A stretch of 64,000 nt of DNA, from positions 2,914,001-2,978,000 of the forward strand of contig NZ_CP019327.1 of the NCBI RefSeq assembly GCF_001971705.1, written 5' to 3'. Positions 25,890-34,612 of this stretch are shown piece after piece. The position numbers and the translations under genes were made by a program. Source of the stretch: Natronorubrum daqingense. Lineage in GTDB: Archaea; Halobacteriota; Halobacteria; Halobacteriales; Natrialbaceae. The first letter of the stretch is position 1. Every line of letters begins with the position of its first letter. The notes under the pieces are model-generated. The model saw only the letters and a list, made by a program, of their open reading frames with translations, had not been told where the DNA came from and did not search any database.

Positions 25890-27059
25890 ATGAGCGAGCG
25901 CGTTCACTCTCCCGGTGACGACGCGAGTCGCGACGATCACACGGCGCGTGAGACACTCGAGGCGGCGCGTGAGCGCTTCGAGCAGGCCGAAGCACGGATC
26001 GACGACGCGGGCGGTGACGCCGTCGCGGAGGCGGCCGAGGCCTACCGCGATGCCACCGACTTACTCGAGTCGTACGTCGACCGGGCGACCGGAACGGGCC
26101 GGGAAAACTTTCAGGCGTACCTCGAACTCGAGGGGAAGTTCGACTCGCTCGTCTCGGGGCTCCCAGACGAGCTGAAGGGGAGAGAGGCGTTCGAGGATGC
26201 GCTGGATGCGATCGACAAGCGCCGGCTCAGCGAGTCGGATTTCGAGCGAGCGCACGAGGCGCTCGAGCCGGCCGAACAGTACGCGCAGTTGCTCGAGGAG
26301 CGCGAGGCAGCCCGCGAGGCGATCGACGAGGCGCGGACGGACGCTGCGAAACGCTACCGAGCGCTGGGCGAGGAAACCGACGACCACGAGCGACTGCTCG
26401 AACTCGGGAACGCGGATATCGACGCCCCGGTCGAGGAGCTTCGAGCACCGCTCGAGACGTACAACGAGGCGATCGACGAGGCGTTTACGGCGTATCGGCT
26501 GGAGGCCTCGGCCCGCGAGGTGTTCGCCTTGCTCGAGCGCAGCCGCTGGTACCCCTTCGTCGAGTACGAACAGCCACCGGCCGATCTGGCTGCGTACGTT
26601 CGTGACGATCCGGCCGGCAAGTACACGATTCCCGAACTCCTCGAGTATGCCGACTACTCGCGGTCGAAACTCGACCACTACGTCGACAGTGCGGACGAAC
26701 TCAAGCGGCAGGTGGCGACCCAACGGACGTTTCTCGACGGCATCGACGCCGGCCCGCTCAGCCTCGAGTGGCCGCCGAGGGAGGCACCCGTTTTGCAGCG
26801 AAAAACCCGGGAAATTCGGCCGTTCGTCGAGCGAGTCGCGGACGAGGAGACCGTCGCCCGGGTGCGCAAAATCCGCCGATTGACGACCGATCCCGAGTTC
26901 GAGTTCGACCGCTTACAGACGGCGGCCCAAGCCGTCGACCAGCTCACACCGACGGAGCGCGAACGACTGGCTGACGGTCGCGTCGCGGCCGAACTCGAGG
27001 AGTTGCGGGCGGAACGAGCGCGACTCGAAGCGGCGCTGGATGTCGACGATCCGATCTGA
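25890..27059 (+). CDS. Haloarchaeal coiled-coil protein
   Basis: A 389-residue soluble, very acidic and largely helical protein. Several stretches are coiled-coil-like (about 22-55, 115-160, 355-385). A central conserved block, LERSRWYPFVEYEQPPADL followed by YTIPELLEYADYSRSKL, is the most protein-like signature. No catalytic motif is visible. I recall a haloarchaeal hypothetical family of this type downstream of hisI but cannot name a function. The 6-bp gap from hisI suggests one operon. Confidence 0.78.
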   Translation: MSERVHSPGDDASRDDHTARETLEAARERFEQAEARIDDAGGDAVAEAAEAYRDATDLLESYVDRATGTGRENFQAYLELEGKFDSLVSGLPDELKGREAFEDALDAIDKRRLSESDFERAHEALEPAEQYAQLLEEREAAREAIDEARTDAAKRYRALGEETDDHERLLELGNADIDAPVEELRAPLETYNEAIDEAFTAYRLEASAREVFALLERSRWYPFVEYEQPPADLAAYVRDDPAGKYTIPELLEYADYSRSKLDHYVDSADELKRQVATQRTFLDGIDAGPLSLEWPPREAPVLQRKTREIRPFVERVADEETVARVRKIRRLTTDPEFEFDRLQTAAQAVDQLTPTERERLADGRVAAELEELRAERARLEAALDVDDPI

Positions 27060-27166
27060 GCCGGGGTGCTCGCGACAGCGGTAGTGGCCGCTCGGACTGA
27101 CTGTCTTCCGAGTCTTAATAATTCACATCGCACTATTATTATGCCGGTGCGCCGTAACCGGTGGCA

Positions 27167-28420
27167 ATGAGTAACTGGAACCGCCTCTTGAGTGCACTGG
27201 GTGTCGTTTTGCTGGTTATTGCGGGAGGTTCGATCACGTACACGCTGCTTATCAAGGGAAATCACCTCAGCGCGGCGTTGCTCGAGGCCGCCATCGACTC
27301 GATTCTGATCGGGGTCCCGGGAATCGCGATGGTGTACGCCGGGACATGGTTACCGTCGACGACAATTCTCCCCGAGTTGTACTCGCGTATCGTGGCGTGG
27401 ACTGGCGGGGGAATCGTCGTCATGGGACTCATCGTCGGCCTCCGCGAACTTCACCCGGGCGTCGAACTCACGCTCACGGGCGGCACGCAGGTGATCTTGC
27501 TGTCGATCAGCTCGGTAACCGGACTCCTCGTCGGCGTATTGAACGCCCGCACTCACACGCAGGCGAAGGCGCTCGAGCGAAAGAACCGCGAACTGAAACG
27601 AAAGTACGAACTCGAGAAGCAAAACGAACAGCTGAAACGAACCGAACGCCGCCTCGAAAACGCGATTACGGAACTCGAGGCGTCGAACGAACGCTTAGAG
27701 GAGTTCGCCTACGCGGTTTCTCACGATCTTCAGGAGCCACTTCGGATGGTGACGAGTTACCTTCAGTTGCTCGAGCGACGATACGGCGACGAACTCGAGG
27801 AAGACGGCGAGGAGTTCGTCGACTACGCCGTCGACGGCGCCGAGCGAATGCGAGCGATGATCGACGGCCTGCTCGAGTACTCGCGCGTCGAAACCCGGGG
27901 AGACCCCTTCGAGTCGGTCGATCTCGAGGCCGTTCTCGACGACGTGTACACCGACCTCCAGTTCAAAATCGAGGAGACCGACGCGGAACTCGAGCGTGCG
28001 CCGATGCCCACTGTCTACGGCGACGAGGCGCAGTTGCGACAGGTGCTCCAGAACCTGCTCACGAACGCGATGGTGTACAGCGGCGAGGTGCCGCCGCGGA
28101 TTCGAATTTCGGCCGAACGGGACGGACCGCTGTGGACCGTTTCCGTCAGCGACGATGGAATCGGGATGGACCCGGATAACACCGAACGAATCTTCGATAT
28201 CTTCCGGCGACTGCACACGAACGACGAACAGTCCGGATCGGGGATCGGATTGGCTATCTGTAAACGCGTCGTCGAGCGCCACGGCGGCGACATCTGGGTC
28301 GAAACCGAGCCCGGCGTCGGATCGACGTTCTGCTTCCAACTGTACGATTCGGATCGAGCGGATCTCGCCCCGGCCGGCGACAGCACGCTCTCGCGACCGG
28401 AATCGAACGGCGGCGAGTGA
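27167..28420 (+). CDS. Membrane sensor histidine kinase
   Basis: A 417-residue kinase. About four membrane segments occupy residues 1-130, then a short coiled coil (ALERKNRELKRKYELEKQNE) links to the dimerisation domain with phospho-acceptor His186 (YAVSHDLQEPLRM). The ATPase domain has N box NLLTNAMVYSG, G1 DDGIGMD and G2 GSGIGLAI. There is no PAS or GAF domain, so the signal is probably read by the membrane part. No receiver gene is adjacent, so its partner is elsewhere. ATG 27167 is preferred over GTG 27161. Confidence 0.92.
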   Translation: MSNWNRLLSALGVVLLVIAGGSITYTLLIKGNHLSAALLEAAIDSILIGVPGIAMVYAGTWLPSTTILPELYSRIVAWTGGGIVVMGLIVGLRELHPGVELTLTGGTQVILLSISSVTGLLVGVLNARTHTQAKALERKNRELKRKYELEKQNEQLKRTERRLENAITELEASNERLEEFAYAVSHDLQEPLRMVTSYLQLLERRYGDELEEDGEEFVDYAVDGAERMRAMIDGLLEYSRVETRGDPFESVDLEAVLDDVYTDLQFKIEETDAELERAPMPTVYGDEAQLRQVLQNLLTNAMVYSGEVPPRIRISAERDGPLWTVSVSDDGIGMDPDNTERIFDIFRRLHTNDEQSGSGIGLAICKRVVERHGGDIWVETEPGVGSTFCFQLYDSDRADLAPAGDSTLSRPESNGGE

Positions 28421-28487
28421 CCGCGCGCCCCGTCTCCCGGCCGCTGGGAGGCGATAACTGAAGGCGATCGCCGACGTACGCTGGGAT

Positions 28488-28901
28488 ATGACGCGACACC
28501 TTCTCGTGCCGATGGACGACTCCGAGCCGGCTCGCGGGGCGCTCGAGCACGCCCTCACCGTCTTTCCCGACGACGAGATCACGGTCGTCCACGCTATCGA
28601 CGACCTCGAGTCGGCCTACGGCGGCGGCTCGCCGGTCGACGCTGACACCGACGCTGGAACGCCCGAACCCGACTTCTTCGCCGACGTGCGCACGATCGGC
28701 GAGGAGCACGGCCACGAGGTCACGACCGCCGTCGTCGAAGGCACGTCGGCAACCGCCATCCTCGAGTACGGTCGCGAACACGGCGTCGACCAGATCATTA
28801 TGGGCAGTGAGGGTCGCTCGGGCGTCTCTCGAGTGCTCCTCGGCAGCGTCGCCGAAGCCGTCACGCGACAGTCCGAGATTCCGGTAACGATCGTTCCCTG
28901 A
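28488..28901 (+). CDS. Universal stress protein family
   Basis: A 137-residue single UspA domain: LVPMDDSEPARGALEHAL, AVVEGTSATAILEYG, then the ATP-binding loop MGSEGRSGVSRVLLGSVAEAVTRQS and PVTIVP. The G-x2-G-x9-G-S/T pattern is present, so nucleotide binding is likely. It is the same type as the gene at 53499 but not a close copy. Transcribed alone after the kinase. Confidence 0.9.
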   Translation: MTRHLLVPMDDSEPARGALEHALTVFPDDEITVVHAIDDLESAYGGGSPVDADTDAGTPEPDFFADVRTIGEEHGHEVTTAVVEGTSATAILEYGREHGVDQIIMGSEGRSGVSRVLLGSVAEAVTRQSEIPVTIVP

Positions 28902-29326
28902 GACGCACCCTGTGGTCCCTCGAGTGGCGCTCGTGACTCCTGTCTCGAGTCGAGCGATCATTTTATTTCGTGTTGTAAACTTCTTCGATATTGGTAGATC
29001 GTTGCACGGCTCCCTTATTCAGAACCACCCCCGATAGCTAACCGTCCAATTCGGTAACTACGTCTGCCAACCTTTTGCGCTGCGCTCCCTCGCTGGCACT
29101 CGGTCGCTCGGCAAAACGTTGATGAAAAGCACTCCTCCCTCCCCGACGGGTCGGTCGTCGGCCCGCTCGCTCACTCCGTTCGCTCGCGGTGAGTGCACAC
29201 GTCTCCGTCTGTACTTACCGCTATTTTTAGAGAAACCTCACACAGCGAAACCGTGCCGCCAACCTCTTCGATATCTGACAATCGGTGAACCAGCGGGGTT
29301 TTTCCACTGACGGACAAAGCACGGTC
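28902..29326 (+). other. Intergenic region with a hairpin-rich repeat-like block
   Basis: No gene is recognised in about 425 bases. From about 29070 to 29200 there are alternating CGCTC/GAGCG palindromic pieces, including CTTTTGCGC paired loosely with CGGCAAAA and then TTGATGAAAAGCAC, followed by CGCTCGCTCACTCCGTTCGC. The same style of hairpin (T-rich arm, GCTCG-rich core, A-rich arm) occurs after ileS. A 63-codon frame at 29119 overlaps it and is not credible. Likely a dispersed haloarchaeal intergenic repeat. Confidence 0.45.
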
Positions 29327-29815
29327 ATGGACGACCGGGTTGGGACGACGCTGCACACCGGCCTCTTACTGTCGACGACGGCAGTACTCTCGTGGCTACT
29401 GGGGGTGCCGATGTTGTTCCCGAGTCTCGGCCCCTCCGCGTTCGTGCTGGCGCTTTTTCAGCGAAGCGACGCGACGCGGCCGCGACGCGTCATCGGCGGC
29501 CACCTCATCGGCGTCGTCGCCGGGCTACTCGCGTACCACCTGCTCGCGAGTGGCATCACGATGACGAGCGCCGCCGACCCCGGCTCGATCGAGGGCCTCC
29601 GACTCGCAGTCAGCGGCGTCCTCGCGACGATGGTGACGGCCGGCGGCATGCTCGCGACGGACACCCGTCACCCGCCCGCCTGTGCGACGACGCTCATCGT
29701 CTCGCTCGGACTGTTGACGACGCCGCTCGAGGGCGCGTTGATCGTCGGGGCGGTCATCGTGCTGGTCGCTGTTCACGGACTCGTGATACGGACGATAGAC
29801 GCACGCTCGAGTTGA
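29327..29815 (+). CDS. HPP family membrane protein
   Basis: A 162-residue protein with about four to five membrane helices. Signature stretches are LFPSLGPSAFVLALF and TRHPPACATTLIVSLG, which carries the His-Pro-Pro motif that names the family. Some HPP proteins have been linked to nitrite transport, but this short form has unknown substrate. ATG 29327 is chosen because the upstream frame to 29285 adds polar residues only; a GTTTTTCC element lies about 29 bp upstream. Confidence 0.85.
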   Translation: MDDRVGTTLHTGLLLSTTAVLSWLLGVPMLFPSLGPSAFVLALFQRSDATRPRRVIGGHLIGVVAGLLAYHLLASGITMTSAADPGSIEGLRLAVSGVLATMVTAGGMLATDTRHPPACATTLIVSLGLLTTPLEGALIVGAVIVLVAVHGLVIRTIDARSS

Positions 29816-29879
29816 GAGCGCCTCGTCGGTCCGGTTCGTAGAACGGACAGTGGTGAAAACCGACGGGGTCCGTCGATTC

Positions 29880-31244
29880 TCAGGCGTCGGCTTTCGCGTC
29901 GGCAACCGTCTCGTAGAGTTCTTCGGCGAGTTCCTGAGCACGGGTCGCGTCTCGAGCCTCGGCGTAGATTCGGACGAGCGGCTCGGTCCCCGAAGGGCGA
30001 GCGAGCACCCACGCGTCGCCGTGATCGAGTCGGTAGCCGTCGCGGGTGTTGAGTTCGGCGTCGGACTCCTGGGCGTGATTTGCCGCGGCGTCGATCATCG
30101 CGTCGCGTTCGGCCGTCGACTCGTACTCGATGTTGAAGCGAACGTTCGCGTAATCGTCGTAGGGAGCGACGATTTCGCTCGCCGGTCGGTCGGCGACGAG
30201 CTCGAGGAATCGCGCCGCCGTGAACGCCCCGTCGCGCGAGAGTCGGAACGAGGGGAAGAAGATGCCGCCGTTGCCCTCGCCGGCGATCGGCACGCGCTCG
30301 TCGTTGGCCTCGAGTTCCTCGATTCGCGTGATGATGTTCGTCGAGCCGATGGGCGTCAACTCGAGGTCGGCACCGATCTCGGTGACCACGTCGACGAGTC
30401 GCTGGGAGACGTTGACCGCGGAGACGGTCGTCTCGCCCGCCTCGAGTTCCGCGGCGGCGAGTGCGGCGAGGGCCGCGTCGCCGACGATGTACTCGCCGTT
30501 CTCGTCGTAGAAGATGGCTCGGTCGGCGTCGCCGTCGTGGGCGATTCCCACGTCGGCGTCCGTCGCGCGGACGAGTTGGCCCAGGTCCTCGAGATTGTCG
30601 GGGACTGGCTCGGGGTCGCGTCCGGGGAAGTGACCGTCGGGCTGGCTGTTGACGGTGACGACGCGACAGCCGAGTTCGCGGAAGAACTCAGGACTCGTGA
30701 GCGATCCCGCGCCGTGACCGGGGTCGAGCGCAACGGTGAGGTTGGCGTCGGCGATGGTCTCGCCGTCTGCGGCCTCGAGTAACTCGTCGACGTAGGCGCG
30801 TCTCACGCCCTCGATTTCCTGAACGCGGCCGGTTTCGTCCCACGGCGCGACGGTGGCCGACTCGGCGAGTAACACGTCCTCGATGTCCTCTAAGTCCGAG
30901 ACGGCGAGTTCGATCCCGTCGCGGCCGACGAGTTTGACGCCGTTGTACTGGGGTGGATTGTGCGAGGCCGTGATCACTATTACGGGAATTCCCTCACGCT
31001 CTGCGTAGAACTGTGCGCCCGGCGTGGGAATGACGCCGATTCGGTCGACGTCCGTCCCGGTACTCGCGAGTCCGCTCGACGCCGCGTCGGCCAGCATCCG
31101 CCCCGTGTAGCGCGTATCTCGCGCGATGGCGACCCGGTCGGCTCCCCAGGCCGTCCCCGCCGCTTTTGCGACCCGCAGGACGAACGCGGGCGTCAACTCC
31201 TCGTTGGCGACGCCGCGCGTCCCGCTCGATCCGAACACTTGCAT
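29880..31244 (-). CDS. glmM: Phosphoglucosamine mutase / phosphohexomutase
   Basis: An alpha-D-phosphohexomutase of 454 residues, likely interconverting glucosamine 6- and 1-phosphate for UDP-GlcNAc and glycan synthesis. All four signature loops are visible: phosphoserine TASHNPPQYNG, metal loop DGDADRA, sugar loop GEGNGG and phosphate loop RPSGTEP. The opening FGSSGTRG is typical. It starts 81 bp from the divergent beta-propeller-like gene. Phosphomannomutase activity cannot be excluded from sequence. Confidence 0.92.
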   Translation of the reverse strand: MQVFGSSGTRGVANEELTPAFVLRVAKAAGTAWGADRVAIARDTRYTGRMLADAASSGLASTGTDVDRIGVIPTPGAQFYAEREGIPVIVITASHNPPQYNGVKLVGRDGIELAVSDLEDIEDVLLAESATVAPWDETGRVQEIEGVRRAYVDELLEAADGETIADANLTVALDPGHGAGSLTSPEFFRELGCRVVTVNSQPDGHFPGRDPEPVPDNLEDLGQLVRATDADVGIAHDGDADRAIFYDENGEYIVGDAALAALAAAELEAGETTVSAVNVSQRLVDVVTEIGADLELTPIGSTNIITRIEELEANDERVPIAGEGNGGIFFPSFRLSRDGAFTAARFLELVADRPASEIVAPYDDYANVRFNIEYESTAERDAMIDAAANHAQESDAELNTRDGYRLDHGDAWVLARPSGTEPLVRIYAEARDATRAQELAEELYETVADAKADA

Positions 31245-31325
31245 GGCTGGTACTCAGAGCGGACTCCTCAAAGGGATTCCGAAGCAGACAGAACGTTTTC
31301 GGCGCGCGGGCACGAGCGTCCACGT

Positions 31326-32288
31326 ATGGACTCGATCGAAGAGAAACGCGTCTACGGCGACCGCGAGGGGGCCATCGAGGGATACGTCGCGAGTTCGATC
31401 GGCGTCGTCCGCGTCCGCGTCGCCGGCGACACCGTTGGCGAATTCGGGCTCTGTGACCGTTGTGACGCCCGCGACGTCGCAGCGACCGACGACATCGTCG
31501 CGATTGCGACTGGCGACGACGTTCGCGTTCTCCACCTCGAGCGCGGTGCTGACGAACGCGAGCAGTCTACCGATGACGCCGAAGGCAGCGACGAGACGTT
31601 CGTTGCCACCGGTTTCGGCCCCGCCGTCGCCGTCGGGTTCCACGACGAGGAACTGATCGCAGCCAGTCCTGACGGTGACCTCGCCACGCTTTCGCTCGAA
31701 GCCGTGGACGACTCACTCGACACAGCGTCCCTCACGTGGAACACTATCGACCGCGGCGACCTGGGAGACGTTCGCGCGATCGACGGCGGGCTTATCGGCA
31801 CCGAAAACGGTGTCTACCGACTTCACGACGGCCACCTCGACCACGCCGGACTTGCTGCCGTTCGCGACGTCTCGGCGGCCGGCGTTCCGTTGGCTGCGAC
31901 CGCCGACGGCCTCTACAAACTCGGCAACGGCTGGATGGAGGTCCTCGAGGGCGAGTTCGACGCCGTCGCGGCCGACCCCCGAACCGAACCCGGGCAACTC
32001 ACCCGCGCACACGCTGTCTCGGGCGGGACGGTTTACGCGTACGGTGGGGTTGACGTGCACGACGGAAACGACGGCGACGACGCGTCCGACGAGAACGACT
32101 CGTGGCACGCGTACGACCGCTCGAGCGAACCGGTCGTCGGCCTCGGCTACGGCGAGACGGTGTACGCCGTGACGAAACGCGGGACGTTCCTCGCTGGAAC
32201 GCCGGAGTCGGAGACCGACCGGTGGCGCTCACAGACGCTCGGCGTCGGTGATGTCACTGGACTTGCTATTCTTTCGACGAGCGGCTAA
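31326..32288 (+). CDS. HVO_0234-like beta-propeller protein
   Basis: A 320-residue soluble acidic protein with repeating strand-turn units such as VVRVRVAGDTVGEFGL, IVAIATGDDVRVLHL, AVAVGFHDEELIAASPDGDL, GLIGTENGVYRL and PLAATADGLYKL. These resemble beta-propeller blades and match the haloarchaeal HVO_0234 family as I recall it. A Cys pair (CDRC, residues 43-46) is present. An acidic insertion (HDGNDGDDASDENDS) lies late in the protein. Divergent from glmM. No known activity. Confidence 0.72.
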   Translation: MDSIEEKRVYGDREGAIEGYVASSIGVVRVRVAGDTVGEFGLCDRCDARDVAATDDIVAIATGDDVRVLHLERGADEREQSTDDAEGSDETFVATGFGPAVAVGFHDEELIAASPDGDLATLSLEAVDDSLDTASLTWNTIDRGDLGDVRAIDGGLIGTENGVYRLHDGHLDHAGLAAVRDVSAAGVPLAATADGLYKLGNGWMEVLEGEFDAVAADPRTEPGQLTRAHAVSGGTVYAYGGVDVHDGNDGDDASDENDSWHAYDRSSEPVVGLGYGETVYAVTKRGTFLAGTPESETDRWRSQTLGVGDVTGLAILSTSG

Positions 32289-32415
32289 CTGTTAGTGACG
32301 ACTCGAGCACGGTTGTATCGGCGTCGTTCGCACTCTCTGATGGCACAATTATCAAAATTGAAAACATCATTGTCTGACGATACTTTAACTATCCCCGCTC
32401 CCATCGCTCTCACGT

Positions 32416-32919
32416 ATGCGTGGGATAACACGACGGCAACTCCTCACGGGAACCGGTGTCGGACTCACCGGTGTCGTCGCTGGGTGCACGAGCAGCGATG
32501 GTGACGAGGAGGGTGACGACGACGAATCGAACGAAGAGAGCGAAACGGAGAGCGAAACCGACGACGAGGGATCGATCCTCGGTGACATCGTCGTCGACAA
32601 CTCGAGCGACTCGAGTCACACGGTCGACGTTATCGTCGAGTTCGACCGCGAAACCGAGTCGTGGGTGACCGAATCGCTCGAGGGCAACGACTCCGTGACG
32701 CTCGAGCGAGAGTGGCCGAACGACCCCGGTTCGATTCGGGTCACGGCCCGCCTCGACGAGGGCGAGCCAATGGAAACGACGCCCGAGCAGTGGAACGAAC
32801 CCGACTGCCTCGACTTGTTCGTTCGGATCGACGACGACGAGGTGACGTTCCTGAGCGACACGAACAACGACACCTGCGGCGAGGATCCGGCCGACATCGA
32901 CGACGCCGAAGCAGAGTAG
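32416..32919 (+). CDS. Tat lipoprotein, acidic, unknown function
   Basis: A 167-residue protein. The N-terminus MRGITRRQLLTG has the twin-arginine motif and a lipobox ending at Cys24 (GVVAGC). About 28 residues of Asp/Glu/Ser linker follow, then a small beta-rich domain (HTVDVIVEFDRETESWV, GSIRVTARLDEG) and a Cys pair (PDCLDLF and NDTCGED) that could form a disulfide outside the cell. A TATA-like TACTTTAAC lies about 29 bp before the ATG. No homologue can be named. Confidence 0.8.
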   Translation: MRGITRRQLLTGTGVGLTGVVAGCTSSDGDEEGDDDESNEESETESETDDEGSILGDIVVDNSSDSSHTVDVIVEFDRETESWVTESLEGNDSVTLEREWPNDPGSIRVTARLDEGEPMETTPEQWNEPDCLDLFVRIDDDEVTFLSDTNNDTCGEDPADIDDAEAE

Positions 32920-33021
32920 CACACTCGATAGGCTGACGGGCCACTCGAGTACTCCGCTCGAGCAGACAGTTCGGACCAGCAGAACGAAAACTGGTTTATT
33001 CTCCGTGCGCTGCACTCGAGT

Positions 33022-33876
33022 ATGACGACCATCGTCAGCGGATCCACGTCCCAGTCGCTGGCCGCTGCACTCTCACGCGACCTCGAGGAACCGCTCGCCG
33101 CCGTCGAGTACAACCGATTTCCGGACGGCGAAGTGCTCGCCTCCGTTCCGAATTTCGACGACGACCGGGCCATCGTCGTCGCTTCGACGGTCTCGAGCGA
33201 TGCACACCTCGAAGTGCTCCAGTTGCAAGACGCCGTCCGCGAAGCCGGCGCGTCCGAGGTCGTGACGGTCTTGCCGTACATGGGCTACGGTCGTCAGGAT
33301 GCCGCGTTCGAGGCGGGCCACCCGATCTCCGCGCGGGCCGTCGCTCGCGCGATTTCGACCGGCGCGGATCGCGTGTTGACGGTCAACCCCCACGAGGAGG
33401 CGGTGTGTGACTTTTTCGAGCCGACGGCGACGGCCGTCGACGCGGCGGGGCGACTGGCCGATCCGTTGCCCGATGACCTCACGAACCCGGTCTTTCTCTC
33501 GCCAGACGCGGGTGCGATCGATCTCGCCGAAACGGTTCGTGAGGCCTACGGCGACGGCGACACCGACTACTTCGAGAAGACGCGACACTCGGGAACCGAG
33601 GTCGAAGTCACGCCGAGCGACGTGGACATCGCCGGCCGCGACGTGGTCGTCACCGACGACATTATCGCCACCGGCTCGACCATGAGCGAAGCCGTCGCCG
33701 TCTTACAGGAGCGGGACGTGGGCAACGTCTTCGTCACCTGCGTCCACCCGTTGCTCGCTCGAGACGCCGTCACGAAACTCTCTCGAGCGGGCGTTTCGGC
33801 AATCTACGGAACCGATACGATCGAACGCCAGACGAGCACCGTCTCGGTTGCGCCGGCGATTGCAGCGAAACTCTAG
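33022..33876 (+). CDS. prs: Ribose-phosphate diphosphokinase
   Basis: Makes PRPP from ribose 5-phosphate and ATP for nucleotide, histidine and tryptophan synthesis. The 284 residues are the archaeal length. Signatures are FPDGEVLASVPN, LPYMGYGRQDAAFEAGHPISAR, VNPHEE and the PRPP loop VVVTDDIIATGSTMSEA. A TATA-like GTTTATTC lies about 27 bp before the ATG. The last residues VAPAIAAKL are typical. The order and neighbours give no operon. Confidence 0.96.
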   Translation: MTTIVSGSTSQSLAAALSRDLEEPLAAVEYNRFPDGEVLASVPNFDDDRAIVVASTVSSDAHLEVLQLQDAVREAGASEVVTVLPYMGYGRQDAAFEAGHPISARAVARAISTGADRVLTVNPHEEAVCDFFEPTATAVDAAGRLADPLPDDLTNPVFLSPDAGAIDLAETVREAYGDGDTDYFEKTRHSGTEVEVTPSDVDIAGRDVVVTDDIIATGSTMSEAVAVLQERDVGNVFVTCVHPLLARDAVTKLSRAGVSAIYGTDTIERQTSTVSVAPAIAAKL

Positions 33877-34042
33877 GGAGCGACACCTCGGTTCAGATCG
33901 CTTCGACTGCGCGACCCCACTCACAATTTTGGACAGTCTGTAACTATTATATAGGTGCTGCACCGATTCGATGGTATCCAGATCGGGTTCGTTCACACGG
34001 CACAAACGAACACACCCTACCAACACGCCATTCCAACCGATT

Positions 34043-34579
34043 ATGCACGGAATCGTCCACAAGACGCTCAAGGAGTACGCCATCGATCGCACCGACGAAG
34101 AGACCTGGGAGGAAATTCTCGAGCGTGCGGGCCTCGAGCCGACGCTTTACCTTCCGGTCTCCTCGTACGAGGATCACGAAATACAGGCTATTCTCTCGGC
34201 CATCACGTCGATGGCGAGCCAGGATCGCCGTCAGATCGAACGCGACTTCGGACGAGCGCTCGCCCCCGAACTGCTCTCGACGTTCAGCGCGCACGTCCGT
34301 ACCGACGACTTCATCGCGTTCCTCACCGCCCTCGAGTCGATTCGAGGGGACGTCGACGAGGCGACGACCGACGCCTCGCTCCCCTCGCTCACCACGACTC
34401 GCGAGTCCACAGACGACGTTCACCTCGCCTATCGAACGCACCGCGAACCGGCGTACTGCGGGTTGGCTCGGGGGATGCTCGAGGGGCTCGCCGAGGAGTT
34501 CGACGCCGAGGTGACGGTCGTGAAAACCGCGTGCGTCCACGACGATGAGTCGGCCTGTCGCTACCAGCTCACGCGGTGA
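34043..34579 (+). CDS. H-NOX-like (heme NO-binding family) protein lacking the canonical His
   Basis: A 178-residue protein whose N-terminal half is clearly H-NOX-like: MHGIVHKTLKEYAID, TWEEILERAGLEP, YEDHEI and a RDFGRALAPELL segment. Where heme H-NOX proteins carry the proximal His (usually in an LH pair), this protein reads LESIRGDV. A YRTHRE segment resembles the heme-propionate YxSxR motif. The C-terminus has TACVHDDESACRYQL, similar to the Cys/His end of V4R-type sensor domains. ATG 34043 is chosen from the family N-terminus; a TATA-like TTATATAG lies near 33950, giving a leader of about 65 bases. Ligand unknown. Confidence 0.8.
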   Translation: MHGIVHKTLKEYAIDRTDEETWEEILERAGLEPTLYLPVSSYEDHEIQAILSAITSMASQDRRQIERDFGRALAPELLSTFSAHVRTDDFIAFLTALESIRGDVDEATTDASLPSLTTTRESTDDVHLAYRTHREPAYCGLARGMLEGLAEEFDAEVTVVKTACVHDDESACRYQLTR

Positions 34580-34612
34580 TTCTCGAGAAGGCGAGCGGGC
34601 TGCGAACGCAGG

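Noticed and set aside
29119-29310. A 63-codon frame before the HPP gene
   Set aside because: It lies in palindrome-rich intergenic sequence and its composition is not haloarchaeal protein-like.
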